From the NCBI RefSeq assembly GCF_963677065.1, contig NZ_OY781872.1, positions 2,413,419 through 2,477,418 of the forward strand: a stretch of DNA of 64,000 nucleotides. The letters run 5' to 3'. The stretch's first letter is position 1, and every line of letters starts with the position of its first letter. This document shows, in pieces, positions 33,549 through 41,360 of this stretch. The notes below the pieces were generated by a model, which had not been told where the DNA came from, ran no database searches, and saw only the letters and a program-made list of their open reading frames with translations. The position numbers were made by a program, and so were the translations under genes. The stretch comes from an uncultured Methanoregula sp. (GTDB lineage: Archaea; Halobacteriota; Methanomicrobia; Methanomicrobiales; Methanospirillaceae).

Positions 33549-34830
33549 GCAGCTTCCCTCATCCATTGGTGCGAAAGAAACTGATGATTATGATGATGAT
33601 TTTCATTCTTTTTCTTGGACTATCGATGGGATAACTGCAGTAAAAAAGACAGACCGATCGGTATTTTTATACCGTGAAACGGTAATTCCGCAGAAAATTC
33701 GGGATTTCTTCAGTCTTGAGGATTTACAGCCCGGTCAAAAGAGAGAGCTCACTCTCTGGCATGGAAATAATCAATTTGATGCATTTATAGAGAAGACCAA
33801 TCACCCCACCCCACGCACAAGACTGATGTGGAAGCCGGAATTCGCGGCGGTACTGCGAACCCAATATCCACAATGGTTAGACTTTTTCATAAAAAATAGG
33901 AAAGAATCCAACGAGACACCAACGATTCAATTTATCAAACGAACTGAACCTAACAATTATGAAGTTGTGCTTGAGGGGGCAGTTCCCCATGATAATACTC
34001 CAACAGAATTTCACGTACCATTGAAATCTGGCGATACTATAGATAATGATACTCTCCGAGCAATATTCCAATGTAGTGTCCAAGGTGGAATGCGAAGATC
34101 TCTTAAAACGAATAGTCTCGTTCTTGTTTCCGACCACACTAAATCAACCTACGAAGACAAATGGGTAAATAATTTCTTCCATTATACCGGGATGGGATTA
34201 ACCGGTGAACAGAGTCTCACATTCCAACAGAACAAAACACTTGTTGAATCAAAAACCAATGGCGTTAATCTTTACCTATTCGAAGTCTTTGAAGAAGGAA
34301 AATACGTATACATTGGCGAAGTCGAACTCGCAGCAAATCCGTACCGTTCTCGACAACCCGATATTGAAAAGAATATCCGCGATGTCTACATCTTCCCCTT
34401 ACAACTTAAGGGTGGCAAACGTCCGCCGGTGTTAAAAAAAGAATTACTTGAATCGAAAGATGAAATTGTTCGGAAGAAAGCGCACAAATTATCACTCGAA
34501 GAACTTGAGGTTCAAGCAAAATATACTCACACTGAAGGCGGGAAACGCGAAGTCATCACTTCTGCCTATGAACGAGATCAGATCGTATCGGAATATGCAA
34601 AACGGAAGGCCAATGGCATTTGCCAGTTATGCAATGAACCCGCCCCATTCTGTAATCGAAATGGCGATCCATTTCTTGAAACTCATCACATCATCCCACT
34701 TGCAAATGGAGGACCTGACACTATTGAAAATGTCGTGGCTCTCTGCCCAAACTGTCATCGTAAAATGCATGTTTTGAATTTACCCCTTGATATCACAACA
34801 CTAAAAAATAAAAAATCCTCGCGAATCTGA
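33535..34830 (+). CDS. SRA-like/HNH modification-dependent endonuclease
   Basis: A 431-aa protein. Residues ~205-290 (NNFFHYTGMGLTGEQSL, FQQNKTLVES, LFEVFEEGKYVYIGEVEL) match the ScoMcrA-type SRA base-flipping domain. The C-terminus is an HNH nuclease: CQLC near 362, ETHHIIPLANGG near 380, ENVVALCPNCHRKMH near 395, with all metal and catalytic positions present. An unassigned N-terminal domain (~40-150) could read DNA modification. This is a type IV restriction architecture. No cognate modification gene is in the window, so it would attack modified foreign DNA. Confidence 0.83.
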   Translation: MHENKQLPSSIGAKETDDYDDDFHSFSWTIDGITAVKKTDRSVFLYRETVIPQKIRDFFSLEDLQPGQKRELTLWHGNNQFDAFIEKTNHPTPRTRLMWKPEFAAVLRTQYPQWLDFFIKNRKESNETPTIQFIKRTEPNNYEVVLEGAVPHDNTPTEFHVPLKSGDTIDNDTLRAIFQCSVQGGMRRSLKTNSLVLVSDHTKSTYEDKWVNNFFHYTGMGLTGEQSLTFQQNKTLVESKTNGVNLYLFEVFEEGKYVYIGEVELAANPYRSRQPDIEKNIRDVYIFPLQLKGGKRPPVLKKELLESKDEIVRKKAHKLSLEELEVQAKYTHTEGGKREVITSAYERDQIVSEYAKRKANGICQLCNEPAPFCNRNGDPFLETHHIIPLANGGPDTIENVVALCPNCHRKMHVLNLPLDITTLKNKKSSRI

Positions 34831-35232
34831 TTCATTTTTACGATTGACAATTTTTTTCAAGGCTTGCCCACGCGGCGAGGGGCGGAGCCCCGATGAGCGT
34901 CAAACTTCACTCATAACAATATAATCCCCGTTAATCATACAAAAAGATCCAAATCCCCCCAAATCCGGCCGATCTCAGGGTCCTTCCGGCCAACTACCCC
35001 TCTGGATTATCACCAGTTCGGCCCCTGGAAAGGCACCATTAGGGAACATTTTAGCGCTCAAAATACCGCGAATTCGGGATAAAACCCAATTAAAACACTA
35101 TTTCCAAAAAATCATCAACTAAATTCGCCATTTTCGCAACTAAATTCATCTGCGCGACCCCCGAAAAGGTCAATCGGAGCCCGTACAGGGCTCCGTTTGG
35201 CACCCCCGACTTTGAGGGGTTGAAGGGGGGTT
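34831..35232. other. Right edge of the island, non-coding
   Basis: Composition returns to GC-rich. It contains a GGGGCGGAGCCCC-type hairpin near 34880, echoed at 38555. The direct repeat CAACTAAATTC occurs at 35116-35126 and 35137-35147. A perfect hairpin CGGAGCCC-GTACA-GGGCTCCG lies at 35175-35195. No gene is evident. If the island inserted here, an attachment site could be among these, but no matching repeat at the left edge was found by eye. Confidence 0.45.
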
Positions 35233-35592
35233 TTACCCCACATTACCGGTCTCCCCGTCGCTCCGGGTCTCGATGATCGTCCCGGGCAGGATCCGGAAGA
35301 ACTGGATCTTTTTGCGGGAGGAAAGTACCCAGAGTTCGACAAAGGCCACCGGTCCCTGGGGAAAAAGCCGGAGATTCCTGATGAGCGATCTGAACTGGAA
35401 CGCTGCATCTTCCGGCCCGTCGATCAGGGTCCGGACCCGTTTGATTTTGACAAAGATTGTTGCAGGCCGGGCAATGATGATGAAATCGACCGGGAGCCCG
35501 GAATTCTCCTCAAGCTCGGCAACCCTGCCCCGCTCCCGGGCGTACACGAGCGCTGCCGTTACCGCTTTCACGGGAGGCCGGCCCCGGGTCAT
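35233..35592 (-). CDS. 119-aa conserved-looking hypothetical protein
   Basis: Starts MTRGRPPVKAVTAALVYARE. A compact alpha-beta core follows: VDFIIIARPATIFVKIKRVR, a helix, then VAFVELWVLSSRKKIQFFRI. The core resembles a small nuclease- or Holliday-resolvase-like fold (E...strand...KxKR), though I cannot name it. GGAGGAGAG lies just before the ATG at 35592, which decides against the longer frame. It is the last gene of a minus-strand series with the two small frames upstream. Confidence 0.62.
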   Translation of the reverse strand: MTRGRPPVKAVTAALVYARERGRVAELEENSGLPVDFIIIARPATIFVKIKRVRTLIDGPEDAAFQFRSLIRNLRLFPQGPVAFVELWVLSSRKKIQFFRILPGTIIETRSDGETGNVG

Positions 35593-35761
35593 GCTCTCTC
35601 CTCCCGGTTTCTGCACAAACATATTCCGGTTCCCGGACAGACAAACGCCCGGGCCCGGAACTCCCGGTGAATTCTCCGCGTCCGGGTGCCGGCATAGTGA
35701 AGCCGGCAGGAACCCAGGGGCTCGATGAATGCCGCAGGGGAAGTATGCCAGTGCGGGTGAT

Positions 35762-35989
35762 TCATGCTCCGCCCCCGGCCTTCATTTCCATTCGCTCGAA
35801 GTTTTTCCGGACCTGCAGCTCCCTGCTCACCGGCCGGGTCCGGATCTTCACCTGGTAGAAGTGATGGCTGGTCCTTTTTGCCATCAGCCACTCCACTTCT
35901 TCGCCATGCTGCTGGATATTCTTTTGGACAATATGCGGAAGAAGATAGAGCGGTATATCCGCTTCCGTTCCGGTGGGACGCCGGGGCAT
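35762..35989 (-). CDS. 75-aa hypothetical protein
   Basis: Begins MPRRPTGTEADIPLYLLPHI, then HGEEVEWLMAKRTSHHFYQ and a basic end. Its ATG overlaps the stop of the upstream frame (TGATG), a signature of translational coupling. No family recognised. The alternating hydrophobic/charged content looks protein-like rather than random. Confidence 0.5.
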   Translation of the reverse strand: MPRRPTGTEADIPLYLLPHIVQKNIQQHGEEVEWLMAKRTSHHFYQVKIRTRPVSRELQVRKNFERMEMKAGGGA

Positions 35990-36225
35990 CAGGACTCCCC
36001 CGATGACGTTGGAGATCGTACCTGGTTTCGATGAACAATCTGCCTGAACATCAGATTCAGATCAATCCGGATTTCCCGGGCCGGACCGTATCCATGGTGT
36101 TCAGGACGATACGGATAAATCCGGTCCAGGTTTTCTTCAGCTCTGCATGCAGGTTCCCGGGTTTTCCGGGTTTCTGAGGACGGTGATGTCATGGTTTCAC
36201 TTTTTTCTGTAAGGATCTCCTCCAT
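35989..36225 (-). CDS. 78-aa hypothetical protein, doubtful
   Basis: Frame from an ATG at 36225 (MEEILTEKSETMTSP...) to a stop overlapping the next start. Hydrophilic, with several Arg/Glu/Ser clusters and no domain. Supported mainly by coupling to the 75-aa frame. A GTG at 36243 would extend it. Confidence 0.35.
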   Translation of the reverse strand: MEEILTEKSETMTSPSSETRKTREPACRAEENLDRIYPYRPEHHGYGPAREIRIDLNLMFRQIVHRNQVRSPTSSGES

Positions 36226-36747
36226 GGGAAGGCCGGGAGTCACACTTCAGAACCGGGCAGATATACCGGGTGAAAACCCCGATGAAGACGAAGGCTGCGC
36301 TATCGGGAACGTAATATAACCCGGGCAGTCTGCCCGCCAGGTTCTGCTACCGGCATATGGGTTTTTTCTTACATCACCGTGGAGAGAGATGATCCCCGGC
36401 GGTTCTCTCCACATCCAAAAAAGACCGTGCCGGCATCCTGAGTTCGGTACTGCGCAGAAGCTGCACCCGGCAGCCCCGCATACTCCGGCACAAGTGAGAG
36501 CCGAGAGCTGCCGTGATATTCCGGTATTGACGGTAGATCGTTCCGGTCCCGCTTCCAAAAATACTGGTTATGCTCATGCCAGATCCGTTCATAATTGTAT
36601 GATCAAAGTATGATAAAACGTCAAATATAAAATTGTTGAACCCCGGGGTTATATCAATGAAATCCGGAAAAATCCGGATACGGGATCTGCCCGGAATAAG
36701 TTATGCGATACAGGAAAAAACCGGGCGCGGGAAAATTCGAGAAGAAC
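36226..36747. other. Gene-poor stretch
   Basis: No supported gene. A minus-strand open frame at 36247-36558 is Cys/Ser/Gly-rich without ribosome site or homology. AT-rich promoter-like patches lie near 36610-36650. Confidence 0.4.
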
Positions 36748-37005
36748 CTATTCCCCTTTCCCGTCAATCACATCGATAACGTTCTTCCCGGTCTCCGTGA
36801 TCCGGTAGTACCGGCCCATGCGCTGATCCGGAGTAAGACACTCAACGAGTTCTTTTTCCATAAGTTCGAGTATAGCACGGCTCACGGTTGAACGTTCCAT
36901 ATCCAGTTTCTTGGCAAGCTCGGTTGGGGAATTCGGTTTTGAAAGCGCCCGGAGTACCGTTCTCCGGACACTTCCCCGGCCAACGAAACTCACCAGGTCA
37001 TACAT
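36748..37005 (-). CDS. Winged-helix regulator, copy 1
   Basis: An 85-aa ArsR/MarR-like winged-helix protein. RGSVRRTVLRALSKPNSPTE leads into the recognition helix region LDMERSTVSRAILEL, then the wing (LVECLTPDQRMGRYYRIT). Closely related to copy 2 at 38596. Both are divergently paired with a gene for the unknown ~95-aa domain, so the regulator probably controls that partner and itself. Repeated TACGTA sites lie between them. Confidence 0.8.
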   Translation of the reverse strand: MYDLVSFVGRGSVRRTVLRALSKPNSPTELAKKLDMERSTVSRAILELMEKELVECLTPDQRMGRYYRITETGKNVIDVIDGKGE

Positions 37006-37038
37006 CTACAGAACATGGGGAAAAATATGTGATGAATA

Positions 37039-37055
37039 TACGTAGCAATTACGTA
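37039..37055. promoter_or_regulatory. Twin TACGTA operator
   Basis: Two palindromic hexamers TACGTA separated by GCAAT, between the divergent regulator and the 37113 gene. Candidate binding site for the winged-helix protein. The equivalent gap at the second locus has ACGTG repeats instead. Confidence 0.45.
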
Positions 37056-37112
37056 GAAAGTTTGATACATCTTCCCATCCAACATCTCCTCCGGATGTGA
37101 TGGAGATGCAGC

Positions 37113-37955
37113 ATGAACAAAACCCCCGACAAAAAAATTCCCACGCTCGATCCCGCGAATGATATCCTCCTCTTTTTCTTGCGGGAATCTTCGGTGTGCG
37201 CAGAAATTCCGGGGGAGGACGGCACCCGCCTCTTTGCACACCCGCTGCCGGAAGGAAGGCATGTCTTCTATCTCAGTTACCGGGATACGCTCTCCGCAAC
37301 TCCCGTGATCCGTACGTTCGGCTCCGGTCTGGATGCAGCCGCATTCATCCTGGGGAACGCGGGCCCGCAGCTCGCGGGAATCCCCGGGCCCGAACGGGAT
37401 CGTATCCATACCTGTTTCCCGGGATTCTTTGATAGCAAAAAGACCGGCAGCGGTCATACGGAACATCCGTGGAATAAGGATCCGTGTACCCTGGAGCCGG
37501 AAGAAAATACCGGGGCGGAAACTACCGGGTACAAAAATGATACGGTTGTTCCTGGAGCTAGAGAGCAATCCTTTCCGGAATCTACTGGAAGCAAAAAAGA
37601 CCCGGCCATTCCGGGAACCGGTGAGCAATCCAGGGAAGACTTTCATTCCCGGTTCCCCCGGCCCGACCCAGGAACCGATACCTGTCTCTTCCGCTCCTTG
37701 CGCTATTGCCTCTCGACCAGCCAGCACCATGAGCGGGGCACCGACCTCTTTGCAAAGACAGATCCAGAGAGCCCGCCCGTCTTCTACTTCCGGCACTGGC
37801 TCCGGTGCGACAACGGCCCCGGCATCTGCGAGATAACTTCCCGCGAGGAAGCGGCTCTCTTCATCCGGGAACAGTTCACAAAGCCCGGGCTCTTCTCCGG
37901 CTGGAACCATAAGGGACTTTATGAATTATTACCGGAGGTGTACGGGAAACGGTAA
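37113..37955 (+). CDS. Two-domain protein of an unknown repeated family
   Basis: A 280-aa soluble protein with two related ~95-aa domains (~16-110 and ~186-280) joined by a linker with degenerate repeats (KNDTVVPG, KKDPAIPG). Domain signature: a start such as DTCLFRSLRYCLS or NDILLFFLRESS, a core of LFA, VFYxxH/SYR, then a helix AAxFI. Domain 2 ends TKPGLFSGWNHKGLYELLPEVYGKR. At 38960-39675 the same two domains are separate genes. Several isolated C-terminal pieces lie downstream. No catalytic motif recognised. GGAGATG precedes the ATG. Confidence 0.7.
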   Translation: MNKTPDKKIPTLDPANDILLFFLRESSVCAEIPGEDGTRLFAHPLPEGRHVFYLSYRDTLSATPVIRTFGSGLDAAAFILGNAGPQLAGIPGPERDRIHTCFPGFFDSKKTGSGHTEHPWNKDPCTLEPEENTGAETTGYKNDTVVPGAREQSFPESTGSKKDPAIPGTGEQSREDFHSRFPRPDPGTDTCLFRSLRYCLSTSQHHERGTDLFAKTDPESPPVFYFRHWLRCDNGPGICEITSREEAALFIREQFTKPGLFSGWNHKGLYELLPEVYGKR

Positions 37956-38595
37956 TTGCATATACAACCGGGTTCACTGCCAGGGCACCATAACGCCGGT
38001 CCCTGATAATACTGCCCGTTCATGCCAGGGTATCAGGAGATCTTTTTCTTTTTTAAGCGTTCTTTTTCTGGAATTGCCGGGATTTCTGTTTTTGGAAGAA
38101 TTGACACGATTCCCTGTTTGAGGGCCGGGAGATCTACAAGGATTGTCTCCCTGCTTTTTTGAACACATCAAGGAAAGGACAGATGACCATGCGTTTCTCT
38201 TGTGGTCTGAGTCCCCGGCACTCTTCCGGAAAATCCATTTTAAAAAAAATCACGGGGAGAACGGAGTTGAACAGATTCTCCCCGTGCGTGTCCCGAAAAG
38301 ACGGGTTTCCGGATTGCCAGGCTGCGACGAACTACTTTTCCTGGCATCTCTAACTGAGGTGTCCCAAAGATCCTGCTCTTTGAGCGTAGCGTACGGAATG
38401 TGAACACCAACTTGGCTGGCGCGATTTGGATCTTACCGGCAAATCGGATGTCCACAACAACAATGAAAAATTGTGGTATAAACGATTTCTCACAGAGTAC
38501 CTTACGCGTGGGAAAATAATTTATCAAATACGCTTGGCCGCTCGCGCTGCTGATGCGGAGTCCCGATGAACGTCAGACCCGGATAATTGAAACGC
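37956..38595. other. Gene-poor stretch with a repeated relic
   Basis: No intact gene. It includes a TA-rich promoter-like zone at 38040-38080, and at 38400-38525 a segment nearly identical to 42133-42260. A CGGAGTCCCGATGAACGTCA element near 38552-38572 resembles one at 34878-34900. Confidence 0.5.
38417..38569 (+). pseudogene. C-terminal relic with RFLTEYLT motif
   Basis: Reads WRDLDLTGKSDVHNNNEKLW then YKRFLTEYLTRGK and on to a stop at 38569, with no start codon and stops upstream. The same peptide occurs at 42130-42288. A weaker relative (RFLTQYLT) is inside the 15.1 and 20.0 kb repeats. Evidently the surviving tail of a family whose complete gene is not in the window. Confidence 0.55.
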
Positions 38596-38853
38596 TCACT
38601 TATTTCCTTCAATCAAATCAACAACTTTCTTTCCAATTTCGGTTGTCTGGTAATAGCGGTTCATGTTTTCATCTGGCGTGAGACATTCAACAAGACCCAC
38701 TTTCTCAAGCGCCGAAATGGAACGGCTCACGGCTGATCGTGCAATGCCAAGAACTTTCGCAAGTTCGGTTGGCGTGTTTGGCTTGAGAAGTCCCTTGAGA
38801 ACTTTTCTCCTCACGCTTCCGCGGGAAACGAAACTTACGAGATTATACATCAT
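38596..38853 (-). CDS. Winged-helix regulator, copy 2
   Basis: An ~85-aa homologue of copy 1. It starts MMYNLVSFVSRGSVRRKVLK, has a recognition helix region near IARSAVSRSISALE and ends with VDLIEGNK. The ATG at 38853 aligns with the start of copy 1; upstream frame extension is not needed. Divergent from the 38960 gene, repeating the arrangement at 36748/37113. Confidence 0.8.
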   Translation of the reverse strand: MMYNLVSFVSRGSVRRKVLKGLLKPNTPTELAKVLGIARSAVSRSISALEKVGLVECLTPDENMNRYYQTTEIGKKVVDLIEGNK

Positions 38854-38878
38854 GGAAAAATGGAACAATACACACATC

Positions 38879-38899
38879 AACACGTGTTACAAACGTGTC
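38879..38899. promoter_or_regulatory. ACGTG-repeat operator
   Basis: AACACGTGTT (38879-38888) is a perfect palindrome, followed by AAACGTGTCA, so the ACGTG half-site is repeated. It sits in the divergent gap of the second regulator/domain pair, in the same place as the TACGTA pair of the first. Confidence 0.45.
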
Positions 38900-38959
38900 A
38901 CAAAATTTATCAACATATCGCCCTTACAGTTATCCGGATGTGACCCAGGATGACCGACC

Positions 38960-39343
38960 ATGCCAGAAACCCCCTATTCCAAATACTCCCCGCCCGACCC
39001 CAGGACTGATATTTTTCTCTGTCGCTTGTCTCCAGCCTCGTCGGGTCCTGCCCCCCGGCCGGAAGAGTGCACCCTGCTCTTCGCACACCAGGGATCCGGA
39101 GAAACGACCGGCTTTTATCTCAGTTACCAGGACAATCCATCCGACCCGCCAGTAATCTGCCCGTTCGAATCTCCTCTGGAGGCTGCTGCATTTATTCTCG
39201 GCATGGCGGGCTCAGGACTTGATAAAATCCCGGAACCGGAAAAGCACCGGATTCGAAAGTATTTCCCGGGATGGTTTGACCCGGCAGAGAATGATGATGG
39301 CGATGACGCAGACGATTCAACATTTTTATGTCAACGGAAGTGA
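38960..39343 (+). CDS. Unknown-family protein, domain-1 type
   Basis: A 127-aa protein corresponding to the N-terminal half of the 37113 product: LLFAHQGSGETTGFYLSYQD, PLEAAAFILGMAG, then PEPEKHRIRKYFPGWF. It ends with an acidic DDGDDADD tract. It lies downstream of the divergent regulator copy 2 and immediately before the domain-2 gene. Function unknown. Confidence 0.68.
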   Translation: MPETPYSKYSPPDPRTDIFLCRLSPASSGPAPRPEECTLLFAHQGSGETTGFYLSYQDNPSDPPVICPFESPLEAAAFILGMAGSGLDKIPEPEKHRIRKYFPGWFDPAENDDGDDADDSTFLCQRK

Positions 39344-39348
39344 CCCGG

Positions 39349-39675
39349 ATGCTAGAAATCGCCTTCTTCAAATACCCCCGGCCCGACCCCGGAACCGATA
39401 CCTGTCTCTTCCGCTCGCTGCGGCACTGCCTCTCGACCGGCCGGCACCATGAGCAGGGCACGGATCTTTTTGCAAAGACAGATCCAGAGAGCCCGCCCGT
39501 CTTCTACTTCCGGCACTGGCTCTGGTGCGACAACGGCCCCGGCATCTGTGAGATAACCTCCCGCAAGGAAGCGGCTCTCTTCATCCGGGAACAGTTCACA
39601 AAGCCCGGGCTCTTTTCCGGCTGGAACCATAAGGGAATCCACGAGTTCCTGCCGGAAGTATACCGGAAGGAGTGA
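39349..39675 (+). CDS. Unknown-family protein, domain-2 type
   Basis: A ~108-aa protein, ~90% identical by eye to the C-terminal half of the 37113 product (RPDPGTDTCLFRSLRHCLS, GWNHKGIHEFLPEVYRKE). The ATG at 39349 has GGAAGTGA upstream. An ATG at 39328 would overlap the previous gene by 16 bases. Near identity with 37641-37955 at the DNA level shows recent duplication or gene conversion. The next gene follows after 6 bases. Confidence 0.7.
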   Translation: MLEIAFFKYPRPDPGTDTCLFRSLRHCLSTGRHHEQGTDLFAKTDPESPPVFYFRHWLWCDNGPGICEITSRKEAALFIREQFTKPGLFSGWNHKGIHEFLPEVYRKE

Positions 39676-39681
39676 AAGATT

Positions 39682-40359
39682 ATGAAAAACACTCCGGTGT
39701 ATACCCTGTCACTCAACATTGCCAACCCCAATATCCCGATGCCGGAAAAGATCATCAGGAGATTCTGCAGGAAATGGAAAATCTGTTCGTTCCGGTTTTA
39801 TGGCTCCATCATGCGGGAAGATTTCCGCCCGGATAGTGACATCGATGTGCTCGTGGAATACCGGCCCGATGCCCATCACACTATTCATGATCTGTCCATG
39901 ATGAGAAGAGAACTTGAACATCTCTTCGGGCGCAACGTTGATCTTGCCGATCGCAGATCCGTTGAAGCGAGCCCGAACTATATCCGCCGTAAAGGGATTC
40001 TTTCAGGAAAGCCCCCGGTCCTCCGCCAGATGTCTTACCTGCTTGATATGCTCATCTGGGCCCGGGCAATCCAGGATCTCAAAAGAAACGGTAAGGACAC
40101 GATCGATCAGGACGAAATGACGTTACATGCCATCAGTTTCAATGTCCGCCAGTTCGTTGCTTCTGCAGGACGAGTCGATGCCATAACAAGAATCCGTCTG
40201 CCGCAGATCCCGTGGGACATTCTCGATGAGGCCTGCCAGGAATTTGAAGAAAATCCCTTTGACCATGAGAGTTTGACGATGAATACGATCGCCCGGGATG
40301 TTATCCCTCTTACAATTCCAATCCTTGTGGAAGTCATACCGCGTGAAGATGAAATCTGA
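39682..40359 (+). CDS. MNT nucleotidyltransferase fused to a HEPN/DUF86-like domain
   Basis: A 225-aa fusion. Residues ~25-105 are a minimal nucleotidyltransferase with YGSIMREDFRPDSDIDVLVE (Gly41-Ser42, catalytic Asp53 and Asp55). Residues ~112-220 are a DUF86/HepT-like helical domain (YLLDMLIWARAIQDL, IPWDILDEACQEFEEN). In MntA-HepT modules these are separate genes: the enzyme AMPylates and silences the HEPN ribonuclease. Here they are fused, and the Rx4-6H catalytic motif expected after IPW is absent, so the HEPN part is probably not a nuclease. AAGGAGTGA precedes the ATG. Confidence 0.8.
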   Translation: MKNTPVYTLSLNIANPNIPMPEKIIRRFCRKWKICSFRFYGSIMREDFRPDSDIDVLVEYRPDAHHTIHDLSMMRRELEHLFGRNVDLADRRSVEASPNYIRRKGILSGKPPVLRQMSYLLDMLIWARAIQDLKRNGKDTIDQDEMTLHAISFNVRQFVASAGRVDAITRIRLPQIPWDILDEACQEFEENPFDHESLTMNTIARDVIPLTIPILVEVIPREDEI

Positions 40360-40510
40360 ACCCAGCGGGCAGATCCCGGACCCGGCACCACACTGTTATT
40401 CTGGTTAAACAGACTTAAACAACATAATAGCGTGTAACTCTGGCTAGCCAGAATTACAAGCCAAATCGTGATGGATAATCTTAAAAATATGCACATCACT
40501 GGGATTCACA
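40250..40510. repeat. Repeat: 3' end of the MNT-HEPN gene and flank, copy 1
   Basis: About 260 bases spanning the last ~35 codons and downstream sequence recur at 43920-44190. Within it TCTGGCTAGCCAGA (40439-40452) is a perfect 14-base palindrome; the second copy has lost its symmetry. A shorter piece (IPREEET then stop) recurs at 42308-42333. Confidence 0.65.
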
Positions 40511-40807
40511 GTTGTTTATTCCAAAGCCTGCTCTGCCCCCGCAAAGGTGGCTCCTCTGCAAACGGTCTGTGAGCATCCCTTCAAGATTCTGTTCGGTAAG
40601 TGTTTCATGGGAATGGAGCCCGGGAAACTCAAAAATATACGGATCCCTGATGACCTGGGAGGGGCAGGTTGTCTCTGCCGTTCCTGAAACGATCCTGGCG
40701 AGGTGTTTTTTATTTGCGGATAACGCAGTCCGTTCGTAATACAGGCTGCTGATCTGACGCTGTAATTCCCGGACCGACCAGCTACGCTGATACGGGATGG
40801 TGTCCAA
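40496..40807 (-). pseudogene. DUF1016/YhcG-type nuclease fragment
   Basis: A ~100-codon piece with WSVRELQRQISSLYYERTAL and VIRDPYIFEFPGL, which match the N-terminal domain of DUF1016 (PD-(D/E)xK, YhcG-like) proteins. The continuing LLELGxGFAF region is scrambled into SHLCGGRAGFGINN and the frame stops. The nuclease half is missing. No start context. A decayed gene. Confidence 0.6.
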
Positions 40808-41010
40808 TGGCCGAGCCCTGCAAACACCAGGTCGCGGGAATATGTGCAGTGCAGGGACAATCCGGTAGGGAATCCGAGGTCGGGCGAGCCTTCGAGTATT
40901 TCGGTCTTGTCCTCCAAGTACCCAAACAGCCCATCGATCTCATGAACCATGATTACGTTCGTGGCGGGTTTGGCGGAATTAAGAAGGGATAAATGTCGGG
41001 ATTGTCGGGA

Positions 41011-41097
41011 TTCTTTTTCACCAAGCCCGGGCTCTTCTCAGGCTGGAACCACCGGGGACGTTATGAATTTTTACCGGAGGTGTACGGGAAACGATGA
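41011..41097 (+). pseudogene. Fragment of the unknown repeated domain
   Basis: Encodes TKPGLFSGWNHRGRYEFLPE and VYGKR then stop, the last ~28 residues of domain 2 of the 37113 product. Nothing upstream continues the homology. Confidence 0.7.
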
Positions 41098-41156
41098 ACC
41101 ATCAATTATCACGATCTCTGCAGATTTCGTAACCGTGATTGAAAAAACAAATATGA

Positions 41157-41360
41157 TCAGGATGATTTCTGCAGATCGAGGATCTCTTCGCCGATCTGTT
41201 CTATGGATTTTTTCCGGAAGTACTTTTTGCGTTCCCGGGTATAGTCACCGCTCCCGGGATCCAAACTCCTGATAAACCGGATGGCATCCTCCGGACCCAG
41301 GGCTTTTACCAGGGCATCGTATCCTTCGCTCTGGATTTTTGTTATGGTCTTACTCTCCAT
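41157..41360 (-). CDS. Antitoxin-like partner, second PIN locus
   Basis: A 67-aa homologue of the protein at 18613: GYDALVKALGPEDAIRFIRS then DPGSGDYTRERKKYF. The toxin gene lies upstream on the same strand. If the toxin frameshift is repaired, the toxin stop falls 11 bases inside this gene, matching the overlap at the first locus. Intact despite the damaged toxin, as expected when an antitoxin outlives its toxin. Confidence 0.68.
   Translation of the reverse strand: MESKTITKIQSEGYDALVKALGPEDAIRFIRSLDPGSGDYTRERKKYFRKKSIEQIGEEILDLQKSS

Noticed and set aside
21421..34830. Labelling the island as Druantia or DptFGH
   Set aside because: Only a DruA-like domain is seen and DruB-E are absent; similarity to DptFGH is limited to gene sizes and order, with no modification genes.
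36247..36558. 103-aa Cys-containing minus-strand frame
   Set aside because: No ribosome site, domain or coupling; proline/serine/cysteine content typical of chance frames.
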